Assembly (NCBI RefSeq): GCF_042610495.1
Contig: NZ_JBHGAP010000010.1
Span: 109,207-173,206 of the forward strand
Direction of reading: 5' to 3'
From: RU20A sp042610495
GTDB lineage: Bacteria; Pseudomonadota; Alphaproteobacteria; Rhizobiales; Rhizobiaceae
DNA length: 64,000 bases
In this document: in pieces, positions 1 through 7,815 of the stretch
Layout: each line of letters begins with the position of its first letter
Position numbering within the stretch: position 1 is the stretch's first letter
Made by a program: the position numbers and the translations under genes
Notes under the pieces: generated by a model
What the model saw: only the letters and a program-made list of their open reading frames with translations
Databases searched by the model: none
What the model was told of the DNA's origin: nothing

Positions 1-1020
1 CGCGAGCGCAACGGTCTCACCCCGCTCGGCGCTGAGATAGGCGGCCTCCACCAGCGCGAAGGTTTTCAGATTGTCTCGCCCGGATGTTGCGGGCTCCTGC
101 CCGCTCACAAGGCAGGCGATCCAGTGCTTCTGGATCAACGCCACGCTTTCCTGGATATTATGCCAGGGCCGCGAGGCCCAGGGCAGAAGGTTGGGCGCAA
201 CCACACGCTCCGCGGTGCCGCCGGGGCCATGCACCGTCAGCCGATAATCCTTCGACAGGCGCAGCGTGCCGCGCGTCGCATCGATTTCCACCAGCGTCTC
301 GGGAAAGGGTTCGACCGGCAGCTTCGTCGCATAGCTGACATCAATGATGGAGGTCAGGCCACCGATGTGATCAAGCAACATTGTCGCGACATCCTCGCCC
401 TTGATCGCCGGATTGATGCGTCGTGTACGGGCCGTCATGCGAGTGGCATCACCGAAGAGAAAGCGGGCAATATCCAGCGCGTGGATGCCAAGATCCTCGA
501 TGATGAAACGCGTGCCCTCGGCAAGATAGGGCTGGCCGGAAAAGACATCGAAGCCGGAGCGAAAGGAGACGCGGCCCCAGAACGGATCACCGATCGTGCC
601 GCTGTCCAGCACGGACTTAACCGCGAGAATGGGTGTCTGCCAGCGGAAATTCTCGTGAACCATCAACGAGATACCGGTGTCATCTGCCGCCGCGACCATG
701 GCCTTGGCATCCGACAGCGTCGGCGCGAACGGCTTCTGGCAGATGGCCGGCACGCGGTGTCGCGCGGCCAGTTCCACCAGCGCGCGGTGGCTTCCAACGG
801 TCGTGGCGATATCCACGAAATCGAAGCCGCCGGCCGCGAACATCTCATCGGCGGACGCATAGCGCCGCACCACCCCGAACTGGTCGCCTACGATCTGCAG
901 GCGCTGCGGATCGCGGTCGCAGATCGCGACGATCTCGACATCGTCCATATCCCGCCAGCCATGCATCTGGTTGACGGCAAAGAAACCGCAGCCGATCAGC
1001 GCACCCGTGAACCGTGCCAT
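1..1020 (-). CDS. apsD: Gfo/Idh/MocA-family dehydrogenase, probable D-apiose dehydrogenase (C-terminus cut by window edge)
   Basis: The minus-strand frame opens with ATG at 1018-1020 and stays open to base 1, so 340 residues are visible and the C-terminal end lies outside. The N-terminus carries a Rossmann dinucleotide-binding motif (ALIGCGFFAVN). A QKPF segment stands where the family has EKP with its catalytic lysine, and EDLGIHALD supplies the usual Asp/His pair of the substrate domain. It is followed on the same strand by no visible gene and preceded by an ApnO-like gene 77 bp away. From the family, D-apiose dehydrogenase (ApsD) belongs to Gfo/Idh/MocA and is found next to D-apionate oxidoisomerase in rhizobia. 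The specific substrate is inferred from that pairing; the general family is certain. Confidence 0.72.
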   Translation of the reverse strand, partial: MARFTGALIGCGFFAVNQMHGWRDMDDVEIVAICDRDPQRLQIVGDQFGVVRRYASADEMFAAGGFDFVDIATTVGSHRALVELAARHRVPAICQKPFAPTLSDAKAMVAAADDTGISLMVHENFRWQTPILAVKSVLDSGTIGDPFWGRVSFRSGFDVFSGQPYLAEGTRFIIEDLGIHALDIARFLFGDATRMTARTRRINPAIKGEDVATMLLDHIGGLTSIIDVSYATKLPVEPFPETLVEIDATRGTLRLSKDYRLTVHGPGGTAERVVAPNLLPWASRPWHNIQESVALIQKHWIACLVSGQEPATSGRDNLKTFALVEAAYLSAERGETVALA

Positions 1021-1097
1021 GCGACAGGGCCTCCCCTCCCCGTTGGAAATCCACTCCGACGCAAAGACGTCAAGCGTCGAGGCCGGGCTGTCCCGCC

Positions 1098-1925
1098 TTA
1101 CGTAATGCGGCGGATACTGTCCGCAATTTCCTGCGGCTCGAAGACGCGCTTCCAGTCATCGCGCATCAGTACCGGCTTTCCGAATTCGATCGCCTTGTTG
1201 CAGGCATCCGAAAAGACACCCGGCGTTTCCTCGAAGATCACGGCGCCCAGCACGTTCATGTGACCGAGCAGGAAGTCGCGGGCCGCCTCTTTTGGTACGC
1301 CACGGCGCACGCATTCGTCCATCGCCTCGCGCATGACCGACAGCAACGACGCACAGACGGTTTCCGAAAGGCCGGGCTCCAGAAGCGCCATCTGCTCCAC
1401 GGTGACCCGGTGCGAGCGCATCACCGGCGCCCAGATGACTTTGGCGATCTCCTCACCGAGAGCGTAGGCCTCCTCCGGCCCCTGCATCAGCGCGGAGACG
1501 ATATGCTGCTTGGCAGCAATACCGCCAAAGAAATCACGCTTTGCAGCCGGATCCGTTTCGTCGTTGAAAATCGGCGGATGGCACGGGTGTGTGACGAAAT
1601 AGGTCAGGTCCGGCCGTGCCGGCAGATGACCGGCAAAGGGAGCGGCAGCATCCAGGACGATCACCATCGTCCCGGCCTTCAGCTTCGGCTCAAGCGTGGC
1701 TGCGACCTTGCCGATCGCGGTATCCGGGACAGCGAGAATGACGACGTCCGCACCATCAAGCGCTTCATCCGCCGACATCGTGGAAAGGCCGAGCTCGTCT
1801 TTCAGACGCGCCTTGCCGGCATCACTCACCTCCACATGGCGAACGGCAAAGCGTGAGCCAAGCAGGTTCTTCGACAGACGGCAGCCCATCTTGCCGCCGG
1901 CGCCGAAAAGCGCGATCGAAACCAT
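1098..1925 (-). CDS. apnO: ApnO-like D-apionate oxidoisomerase (6-phosphogluconate/3-hydroxyisobutyrate dehydrogenase fold)
   Basis: A 275-residue NAD-dependent dehydrogenase-like protein. I chose the ATG at 1923-1925 because it has a GGAGG ribosome site eight bases upstream; a longer frame exists to 1970 without such support. The N-terminus begins with a Rossmann fold (ALFGAGGKMG), followed by the ILAVPDTAI stretch of this superfamily and a helical C-terminal half. In D-apiose catabolism ApnO oxidises and isomerises D-apionate to 3-oxo-isoapionate in the cytoplasm. The gene is immediately upstream of the Gfo/Idh/MocA gene on the same strand, so the two probably form an operon that continues past the window. 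The fold is clear; the exact substrate is inferred from family resemblance and context. Confidence 0.7.
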   Translation of the reverse strand: MVSIALFGAGGKMGCRLSKNLLGSRFAVRHVEVSDAGKARLKDELGLSTMSADEALDGADVVILAVPDTAIGKVAATLEPKLKAGTMVIVLDAAAPFAGHLPARPDLTYFVTHPCHPPIFNDETDPAAKRDFFGGIAAKQHIVSALMQGPEEAYALGEEIAKVIWAPVMRSHRVTVEQMALLEPGLSETVCASLLSVMREAMDECVRRGVPKEAARDFLLGHMNVLGAVIFEETPGVFSDACNKAIEFGKPVLMRDDWKRVFEPQEIADSIRRIT

Positions 1926-2262
1926 CAGACATCCTCCAGACACGTCTATCAAGGAGGCGCGTGATCGCAACTCCGTTCCGGCTCACCTTATCCTTCACCT
2001 GGTATGACAAGTCAACAAGATGATATCCGTGCGTATCGGACCTCCTTTGGTCGAGACGTCTTTTTCGCCTCTGCCCTCACCTTTCGCCGCCAACTTCCAG
2101 GCAAAGTCAGGCCCTGCATCTCTCACATGACGCCAGAGCCTAAGCGAATGGTCGCTGAATCAATGCCTTAGTCCGTTGCCAGCTGACGACGGGCGATATC
2201 GATCCAGCTGTTGCGGCCAAACGATCATCGCGCCGCGCAGCCGATAGAAGCCGTTGCCTTGC
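1926..2262. other. Intergenic region between the apiose-type genes and repC
   Basis: No convincing gene is present. It must hold the promoter of the minus-strand apnO/apsD pair and the 3' flank of repC. A half-palindromic element, TGGTATGACAA at 2000-2010, resembles operators of FCD-type GntR regulators, but no regulator gene is adjacent and the match is weak. A parS-like palindrome lies at 2175-2190 and is listed separately. Confidence 0.5.
2175..2190. promoter_or_regulatory. parS: Candidate parS centromere site downstream of repC
   Basis: The 16-mer GTTGCCAGCTGACGAC is an imperfect palindrome with a core AGCT. Its reverse complement, GTCGTCAGCTGGCAAC, differs at only one base from the site at 4697-4712. 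The known repABC parS pattern is GTT-N4-GC-N4-AAC, and sites between repA and repB or beside repC are typical. The repetition of the same 16-mer twice within one repABC module is the main support. RepB is the expected binding partner. Confidence 0.62.
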
Positions 2263-3480
2263 TCATCCTGCGGCCTCCGCCACAGCCGCGCCATGGCTGC
2301 GAAGCAAGGCCATCAACATCGGGCCGAGGGAGAACTCACCGCGCTCGGCCCGGCGGGTGAGATCGCGCAGATAGCCGCCGGGCGAGGAAATGTGCCCTGC
2401 CCTCTCCAGGATCGCGGCCACTGTCGTTGCCGCATTCTCAGGCCCGAGTGCTGCGCACGCCGCCTCATAGGCCGACGGGCTGATACCCAGCATCGAGCGA
2501 ACCGTCACCGCGGCACTCATCAGATCGCGCCAGTTATCGATCCGCCCACCCGGTCCGTAGATCATTACCTCCGGGCAGGCTCTCAAGACCAAGGCCAGCG
2601 GAAATGCCTTCATCGGTTCGCGCTGCCGTGCGCTCATCCCACTCGATCCCTCGCCCTGCTCTTTTCTAGAGCTAGGTTCAAATTCATCGATGGATTCGGT
2701 ATTTGAATTCTGTTTGTGCTGACGACTTTCGACATCATTGGCGCCGGATTTTTGGGAATTCAACTGCATTTCCATGGTGTTCACGCATTCATCGCGGAGA
2801 AGTTCAAGGTCTTCGAGAATGCTTCCCAGAAGCTCGGCATCCCGCGCTGTCCGCAAGCGCGCGACTGCCGCGATGTAATGCGCCTCAATCGTCGTCCAGT
2901 TGCCGGCAAGTCCCTCTTCCATGGCAGCAGAGATCAGTTTGCGCACGTCACGCCGCGCAAGCGTGATCCGCTCCTTGACGAGTTTCAGAGCGCGCTGTTC
3001 CCGTGCCACCTCCTGGGCCATTGCCGCAAGCTCCTCGGCACGCGCGAGAAGCGGGGCCAGGCTGAAGCCGTAGGCCGTCTCGATTGCGCCACTCTTGTCC
3101 TTGCGCGCGTAGCGTTTGCCATTCGGGCTGTCATGACGGTGGATAAGGCCGGCCTCGACCAGATGTGCCAGGTTTTCACGCAGCGTCGTGCCCGCGATCC
3201 CGTTGGCTCGCGTCGTCAACTGGGCATTCGAAGGGAAGACGATGAGATTGGCGCCCTCGCGAAGCTCGTTGTCCGGATAGAATGTCAGCAGCGCATTCAG
3301 CACCGCCAGCGCACGATCGCGAAGCCCCAGCAACGTGCGGGCGTCGCAGGCATCGCGATAGACTTTCCACTTGTCAGCCGTCTTGCCCTCACGGATGTCG
3401 GCTGTCCGGATTTGCGATGCGACCAGCGCAAGTGTCACCGGCCGCCGCCCGAAAGGCGTCGTCACATGTCCATTCTGCAT
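2263..3480 (-). CDS. repC: RepC, plasmid replication initiator
   Basis: A 405-residue RepC initiator. It is last in the repA-repB-repC order and is the protein that starts replication at an origin inside its own gene. The opening VTTPFGRRPVTLALV is the signature RepC N-terminus. The first domain (about residues 1-170) is the DNA-binding winged-helix part; a charged linker rich in Gln, Asn and Ser (about 245-285) is encoded by AT-rich DNA, and a conserved C-terminal domain follows. I prefer the ATG at 3478-3480, where homologues begin (MQNGHVTT), over the GTG at 3487-3489. Expression should be limited by the antisense RNA encoded on the opposite strand just upstream. Confidence 0.95.
   Translation of the reverse strand: MQNGHVTTPFGRRPVTLALVASQIRTADIREGKTADKWKVYRDACDARTLLGLRDRALAVLNALLTFYPDNELREGANLIVFPSNAQLTTRANGIAGTTLRENLAHLVEAGLIHRHDSPNGKRYARKDKSGAIETAYGFSLAPLLARAEELAAMAQEVAREQRALKLVKERITLARRDVRKLISAAMEEGLAGNWTTIEAHYIAAVARLRTARDAELLGSILEDLELLRDECVNTMEMQLNSQKSGANDVESRQHKQNSNTESIDEFEPSSRKEQGEGSSGMSARQREPMKAFPLALVLRACPEVMIYGPGGRIDNWRDLMSAAVTVRSMLGISPSAYEAACAALGPENAATTVAAILERAGHISSPGGYLRDLTRRAERGEFSLGPMLMALLRSHGAAVAEAAG
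2640..2780. other. oriV: AT-rich segment inside repC, candidate oriV
   Basis: Within an otherwise GC-rich gene this stretch has runs such as CAAATTCATCG, TATTTGAATTC and GGATTTTTGGGAATTC. In repABC replicons the origin maps to an AT-rich block in the middle of repC. The position within repC fits; no iterons are visible. This is an inference from composition and family knowledge. Confidence 0.5.
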
Positions 3481-3538
3481 CTCTTTCACCTTTTCACGGG
3501 CAAAAGAAATCCGCTCACCAAAACGGCGCCAAAAACGC

Positions 3539-3567
3539 TTGACTGGGATTCATGGAAATGCGATTCT
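3539..3567 (+). promoter_or_regulatory. Promoter of the repABC antisense RNA
   Basis: TTGACT at 3539-3544 and GATTCT at 3562-3567 are separated by exactly 17 bases, pointing rightwards against repABC transcription. The start would fall near 3574, just before the hairpin of the ctRNA. Confidence 0.6.
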
Positions 3568-3573
3568 CGGGCT

Positions 3574-3628
3574 GCTAGACCTATGAGAGAGGCTTCCATG
3601 ACGGCAACGTCGGGGGGCCTTTTTCTTT
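3574..3628 (+). ncRNA. Counter-transcribed RNA (ctRNA, incA/repE type) of the repABC replicon
   Basis: The repB-repC gap carries a short convergent transcription unit: a promoter at 3539-3567, then about 55 nt ending in a strong intrinsic terminator. The hairpin has an outer stem AGGCTTCC/GGGGGCCT (two G-U pairs) and an inner stem GACG-GCAA-CGTC, followed by TTTTTCTTTT. This is the location and architecture of the small antisense RNA that controls repC expression and plasmid incompatibility in repABC plasmids. The 5' end is estimated from the promoter. Confidence 0.82.
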
Positions 3629-3629
3629 T
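3592..3629 (+). terminator. Intrinsic terminator of the ctRNA
   Basis: Stem-loop with a GCAA tetraloop in the inner stem and a T-rich tail (TTTTTCTTTT) from about 3620. On the minus strand the same segment can fold in the repABC mRNA leader of repC, as expected for ctRNA-mediated attenuation. Confidence 0.75.
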
Positions 3630-3647
3630 GCTGTCTTCCTATCCTCG

Positions 3648-4655
3648 CTATTGATCTGACGGGGGCGTTTCCGCCCTGTAGCTTTCGTAGAGCGACGGCA
3701 GGCGCTCCATGAGGAACCGCGCGAAATCGGCATCGCGGTCCCGGTTGATCTCGATCTTGCAGTTCCGGCCGGCAACAGACATCGTGGCGATGGCCTCGCC
3801 CGCCGGAGAGCGCGCAATCAGCTTCTCCGCCGGCTTTGCCGAGGGGCGATCCTCACCCGCCTTCAGTGCCTTCAGCACAGCGAGGAAGCGGTCATCCGTC
3901 GCCTTGTGCGCGAACACCACATCCTCTGTTATCTTCCGCGCCCGTCGCTCGGCACCGGCCGTCTTCAAGAGGTCGGTCAGTTCCTGCCAGCGTGGCCGAC
4001 CGACCTTCGGTGCGCGACCGATGGCGTTGACCAGCCAGGCAGGTACGGCACGCGCCACGCTGACCAGCCTGTGCGCCTCCTGCCGATCGACTGAAAGCGC
4101 GGTCTGGATCAGGCTGCGCTGAAAGCCGCCATCCTCGAGCCTCAAGGCAAAAACCGCGCGCTCGATAAAGGTCAGATCCTCGCGGGCCGAATTTTCGATA
4201 CCCTGAGCAACGACCAGCCGATCATCATCGAGGTCGCGAATATAGGCCTTGACCTTGAGGCCCAATGCGCCGGCAGCGCGGACACGACGGTGGCCATAGG
4301 CGATCTGGTACCGGGCGGGCGCAGACGGATGCGGACGCAGGAGCACAGGAATTTCCTGTCCGTGCTCGCGCATGGAGGTCTTCAGCGCCTCGACGGCTTC
4401 GACATCCTGATCGGCAAATCGGTCAGCAAAGGGGGAGGGATCGATCAGCTCCGGATCGATCTCCACGGGAACGGCGCCCTTCGCAACCTGCCGCTTCAGC
4501 TCCTCATAATCGCGCTCGACCTCCGAGAAGGTGTCCTTCAGCGAACGCACGGCGCCAGATGCCACCCGTTGCACCGGCTGGCGCGCCTCGTCCGTCGGCG
4601 GCTGTTCGCCTCCGCCGGCAAAGAGGGAGCGGATCGACTGCGTGCGCTTGCTCAT
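3648..4655 (-). CDS. repB: RepB, ParB-like plasmid partition protein
   Basis: A 335-residue ParB-family protein that binds parS and works with RepA to segregate the plasmid. The start at 4653-4655 (MSKRTQSIRSLF) matches RepB N-termini and has GAGGTGG upstream; an upstream start at 4673 has no such support. The ParB/Srx domain lies at about 70-160 and includes the box II motif GHRR at residues 121-124. A helix-turn-helix region follows (about 165-210). It is downstream of repA on the same strand, with a parS-like site in the 94-bp gap. Like other RepB proteins it should also act as co-repressor with RepA. Confidence 0.95.
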   Translation of the reverse strand: MSKRTQSIRSLFAGGGEQPPTDEARQPVQRVASGAVRSLKDTFSEVERDYEELKRQVAKGAVPVEIDPELIDPSPFADRFADQDVEAVEALKTSMREHGQEIPVLLRPHPSAPARYQIAYGHRRVRAAGALGLKVKAYIRDLDDDRLVVAQGIENSAREDLTFIERAVFALRLEDGGFQRSLIQTALSVDRQEAHRLVSVARAVPAWLVNAIGRAPKVGRPRWQELTDLLKTAGAERRARKITEDVVFAHKATDDRFLAVLKALKAGEDRPSAKPAEKLIARSPAGEAIATMSVAGRNCKIEINRDRDADFARFLMERLPSLYESYRAETPPSDQ

Positions 4656-4696
4656 GGGGCCACCTCGCGGCAATCCCGGCAGGCCGCAGCAGAGCC

Positions 4697-4712
4697 GTCG
4701 TCAGCTGACAAC
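4697..4712. promoter_or_regulatory. parS: Candidate parS site in the repA-repB gap
   Basis: GTCGTCAGCTGACAAC is a 16-bp palindrome with one mismatched pair, fitting GT-N5-GC-N4-AAC. It sits in the repA-repB gap, where parS is found on Ti-type plasmids. A near-identical copy in opposite orientation lies at 2175-2190. Confidence 0.68.
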
Positions 4713-4749
4713 ATGCTAAGTCTTTGTTTTATCGAGAACCAACTGGCTA

Positions 4750-5958
4750 TCATCGCCCCCAAACCTTGTTCATGAGGTCGATGACCTCCTGGTTGACGGC
4801 GTTGATGGATTCCATGGCCCGGTCATAGGTCGACCGGCCGACGGAGCCGCGGGAGAGCTCGTAAAGGGACTGTTTCGTCAGGCCGGCATTGGCAATCGCG
4901 GTCGATTTCCAGGCGGACGCGGCCATGACATCGCCGGGGAAGACATCGCGCAGCAGGCCGACAATTTCCTGCTCGGGCACATCGCGTGGATCGTGACGCG
5001 TGACGAGGAAGCGGAGAAAATCATAGTCGAGGCGACCACCGGCTTCCTCGATCACGGAGACCAGATCGGAGGTCATCAGCAGGAACTGGCTCATCGACGC
5101 CACGTCCACCATCTGCGGATGGACCGTGACGATCATGCCGGTGGCGGCATTGAGCGCACCCATGGTGAGAAAACCGAGCTGCGGGGGGCAATCGACAACC
5201 ACGACGTCGAAATCATCCTCGACCTCGGCGATTGCCGCAGCGACGCGGCGGAAAAACAGATCCTCAGGCCGGCCGCGGTTCTGGAGCATGTAACGCGGCG
5301 TCTGGTGTTCGAACTCCATCAGCTCGAGATTGCCCGGCACGATGCTGATGCCGGTGAAGTAGGTCTCGCGCACGACATCCTTCATGCTCACGCGCTGTTC
5401 GTCATATCGGATCGCACCATAAATCGTGGTGTTTTCCGCCACGTCGAATTCCGGCTGGTAGCCAAACATGGCCGACAGCGATGCCTGCGGATCGAGATCG
5501 ATCGCCAGCACCCGAAAGCCCTGCAGGGCCAGACCCTGAGCGAGATAGACGGAAGTCGTCGTCTTGGCCGAGCCACCCTTGAAATTGGCCACCGTCAGGA
5601 TCTGCAGCTTCTCCCCATCGCGCCGGCGCGGCCAGAAGCGCGTCGCTTCCTTCGGGCGCGCCGTTGCCAGATAGGCGCGCAATTCGTTGATCTGCTCCAG
5701 CGTGTAGGAGCGACGGCCGGCATTGCCGACGTCGGGGGAAGGGCCGAGACCGTCGAGCGACAGCTGACGCAGATAGCCGTCGGAAACGCCGACGATTTCG
5801 GCCACTTCACCGGATGTAAACGAGCGCAGCGACTTCTGGGCCGTCGGCGGAAAGGCACGCTCACCCACGCTGCGCAGACGCGCCGACAGCGCTTCCGCCC
5901 GCTGCGTAATATGGGCGGATGTCGATGCTCGGTTGATGTGCCGGTCGATCACGTTCAC
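4750..5958 (-). CDS. repA: RepA, ParA-type partition ATPase and autorepressor
   Basis: A 402-residue ParA/Soj-class ATPase. An N-terminal helix-turn-helix region (about 48-92) is expected to bind the operator upstream of repA. A deviant Walker A motif, KGGSAKTTTS, lies at about 127-136, followed by the DLDPQAS and VVDCPPQLG motifs of the family. With RepB it segregates the plasmid and represses the operon. The start is GTG at 5956-5958 with GAGG about ten bases upstream; no better start is visible. It is the first gene of repABC on the minus strand. Confidence 0.95.
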   Translation of the reverse strand: MNVIDRHINRASTSAHITQRAEALSARLRSVGERAFPPTAQKSLRSFTSGEVAEIVGVSDGYLRQLSLDGLGPSPDVGNAGRRSYTLEQINELRAYLATARPKEATRFWPRRRDGEKLQILTVANFKGGSAKTTTSVYLAQGLALQGFRVLAIDLDPQASLSAMFGYQPEFDVAENTTIYGAIRYDEQRVSMKDVVRETYFTGISIVPGNLELMEFEHQTPRYMLQNRGRPEDLFFRRVAAAIAEVEDDFDVVVVDCPPQLGFLTMGALNAATGMIVTVHPQMVDVASMSQFLLMTSDLVSVIEEAGGRLDYDFLRFLVTRHDPRDVPEQEIVGLLRDVFPGDVMAASAWKSTAIANAGLTKQSLYELSRGSVGRSTYDRAMESINAVNQEVIDLMNKVWGR

Positions 5959-5971
5959 TCTGGCCTCGAAT

Positions 5972-5996
5972 TCAGACGGTTTATCGGCGTCAGACG
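5972..5996. promoter_or_regulatory. Direct repeats upstream of repA, candidate RepA operator
   Basis: TCAGACG occurs at 5972-5978 and again at 5990-5996, an 18-bp period that puts both on nearly the same helix face. They lie 14-38 bases upstream of the repA start. RepA proteins of this family repress their own promoter from this position. A further pair, TTAACGC at 6054-6060 and 6065-6071, lies 11 bp apart upstream. Binding is inferred. Confidence 0.4.
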
Positions 5997-6276
5997 CGCT
6001 ATTTCCGTCTCAAGCTAAGCCACGATTCTGATGCCACCGCAAGGAGAATAGGGTTAACGCTTCCTTAACGCGCACATCGCCACGCAAGCATCCCCCGGAG
6101 AGGGGCGAAATATCGCAATCCTGTCATTGTGTTAGCGACTTGATCGCCGCCGTCAGCAAAGCGCTTCGCAAGGGCTGACAAACACACCCGCACCTCTGCC
6201 AATGGATCAGCCGCGCTCCGGCCAGCGCCGTCAAGCAGCCAACGACTCAGCACCGGCAATGCAGCCGGCGCGGATC
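5997..6276. other. Leader region between repA and the WGR gene
   Basis: About 280 bp without a supported gene. It should hold the repABC promoter, reading leftwards, and the 3' flank of the WGR gene. The only structures seen are the TTAACGC direct repeats at 6054-6071. Open frames here lack family features or ribosome sites. Confidence 0.4.
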
Positions 6277-6552
6277 CTAGGACGAAAGCGGGCAGGCGGG
6301 GAGGGGCGAGGGACGACTGCGATAGCCCCGACGAACCTTCCGCGACGCGAGCGCCTGCATGGCCGCTGCAGCCTCGTCTGGCGAGACAAAGACATCCGCG
6401 CGCTCGCGGCCCCGCGTGCCGATTCGTCCCCACCGCCGGACCAGAAGCGCCTCCCCGAACAAGGAGACGTCCAGCGACAAAGCGTAGAAGCGGGCCATGT
6501 TGCGCACGGGATCGTGGCGTTCAAGATGAAGAGGCGCAGGGTTCTGTTGCAT
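6277..6552 (-). CDS. Small WGR-domain protein
   Basis: A 91-residue protein made almost entirely of one WGR domain: the NMARFYAL start strand, the diagnostic RRWGRIG motif, and the later SPDEAAAAM helix leading to the end of the domain. WGR domains bind nucleic acids or protein partners in PARP-like and DNA-repair contexts; stand-alone short versions are common on rhizobial plasmids and have no assigned role. The start is placed at ATG 6550-6552; a longer frame begins at 6624 but its extra residues show no domain. Neither start has a strong ribosome site. Two inverted repeats lie upstream. Confidence 0.75.
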   Translation of the reverse strand: MQQNPAPLHLERHDPVRNMARFYALSLDVSLFGEALLVRRWGRIGTRGRERADVFVSPDEAAAAMQALASRKVRRGYRSRPSPLPACPLSS

Positions 6553-6559
6553 GTCCGCA

Positions 6560-6575
6560 GTCTGTCCAGACAGAC
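6560..6575. repeat. Inverted repeat just upstream of the WGR gene
   Basis: Arms GTCTGTC and GACAGAC with a two-base centre, eight bases before the WGR start. It could act as an operator or as an RNA hairpin in the leader. Confidence 0.4.
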
Positions 6576-6598
6576 CGCAGGCGTCCAACGAATGATTG

Positions 6599-6622
6599 GA
6601 ATCGATCCGGTCGGATCGATTC
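6599..6622. repeat. Perfect 11-bp inverted repeat
   Basis: Arms GAATCGATCCG and CGGATCGATTC separated by GT. This 24-bp near-perfect palindrome is the strongest in the replication-proximal region and lies about 47 bases upstream of the WGR start. It does not match the parS-like sites. An operator for an unknown dimeric regulator is possible. Confidence 0.55.
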
Positions 6623-6686
6623 ATGGCGTTGATGATTTGACCCGCCTTTTCCGGATCGCATCAACAGGAGCGGAGGAGGGCAATGC

Positions 6687-7505
6687 TCACTGCGGGAAGA
6701 AGCGGGGGCCGACAATGCGCACGGGGCGGGTCGCCGATGAAAGCGTGGCAATCGTCCGGTTCGGATCGCGCAGAACCCACCTGGAGGATTGAGCGCTGAC
6801 AATCGCAAGTGCGTCCGCCGGCCGATCTACCGACGCTGACGCCGTCATCCTGGCGTCCGGCGTGGAAACATTCTGTCTGTCCGCGATAAACCGGCTGTAG
6901 CCGGCATGATTGCAGCGCATCGCCGTCTCAGCCGTGCGATAGGCGCCGGCATTCGGCAGGTCCGAATAGGGCTTGCCCGTCGTCAGGGAGATCATCGTAT
7001 CATCGTTGCGTTCGGCGCCGTCCACGCGGAAGAGATCCATCTCTTCCGTTTCGCAGATCATCCGGCATTGCGCCAGCACGTCCGCCACCCGCAGGCGCGT
7101 CGCGAAGCCGGCATTGGGGGAGGGGAAGAGGTACCCGTCCGAGAGGCGAACGCACAGCGTGGTGCGCGGCACGCCGCCGATGCTGCGGCCCGTCTGACGC
7201 GGACTGGCGGCCTTTTCCCGTGAGAATGTCGCCAGATCGAGGCTTGCCCCGCAGCCGGCCTGCGCGAGCGCACGGCGGGCCTCTGTCAGGCGCTGCTGAT
7301 AGCCGCCGCAACGGGAAAAGACGCCGCTTTCCATGCCGTTGCATCCGTGGGTCCGCATCTGGCCAAGAATGGCCGTCATCTGGCGTTGGGCCCCCTGAAC
7401 TGCGGAGGCGTCGCACGCCTGCGCCACATGCGGCAGGAAAAGCCCCGCCGCCATTGCGAGAAGAAGGGCCGCACGCCTGGCCCAGAACCGTACTGCCTTC
7501 GCCAT
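6687..7505 (-). CDS. DUF2865-type secreted protein
   Basis: A 272-residue protein when started at 7505 (MAKAVRFWARR). That start gives a classic signal peptide: basic n-region, hydrophobic core about 11-25, and cleavage after AQA near residue 30. A longer frame to 7589 would place the signal internally. The mature part has scattered cysteines and the segment TLCVRLSDGYLFP...CRMICE, which matches the core of the DUF2865 family found in rhizobia. The homologous core often reads RLCDGYYFP, so one cysteine is replaced by serine here. Function unknown; location probably periplasmic. It stands alone. Confidence 0.7.
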   Translation of the reverse strand: MAKAVRFWARRAALLLAMAAGLFLPHVAQACDASAVQGAQRQMTAILGQMRTHGCNGMESGVFSRCGGYQQRLTEARRALAQAGCGASLDLATFSREKAASPRQTGRSIGGVPRTTLCVRLSDGYLFPSPNAGFATRLRVADVLAQCRMICETEEMDLFRVDGAERNDDTMISLTTGKPYSDLPNAGAYRTAETAMRCNHAGYSRFIADRQNVSTPDARMTASASVDRPADALAIVSAQSSRWVLRDPNRTIATLSSATRPVRIVGPRFFPQ

Positions 7506-7815
7506 CCTGTCGAACCGCGCCCCCACCCGGATCTCCTGTCCCACCGCGCCGGCGGCGGTCGAGGAGACGCCGCGCGGACTGCGGCCCATTCCCTACAGGA
7601 GGAAACGGAGGTAAAGAAGGGAACGCTTATATTTTTCACCACTTACGGTTAAATGGCATAGGGAACACCCGCGCCGCGATGGCCGTTGCATCGGGCTGCG
7701 CGGGCGGGTTTCCCGATAGAGTGGTTCCGGCGCAAACCGATCATCCGACATCTTCGATGTGCCTGCTTACCGCCTTGTCCGGCGCTGAAACGAGCAGGCT
7801 TTCGCTCATCGGGCT
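7506..7815. other. Intergenic region upstream of the DUF2865 gene
   Basis: Contains the 5' flank of the DUF2865 gene and the 3' flank of zinT. A short AT-rich patch at about 7627-7655 (TTATATTTTTCACC) could hold a promoter. I see no gene, RNA or repeat. Confidence 0.4.

Noticed and set aside
124..1263. Long plus-strand open frame (379 codons)
   Set aside because: It is antisense to the dehydrogenase gene, low in family features and rich in Arg/His/Gly from GC-rich reverse coding; the minus-strand protein is a clear family member.
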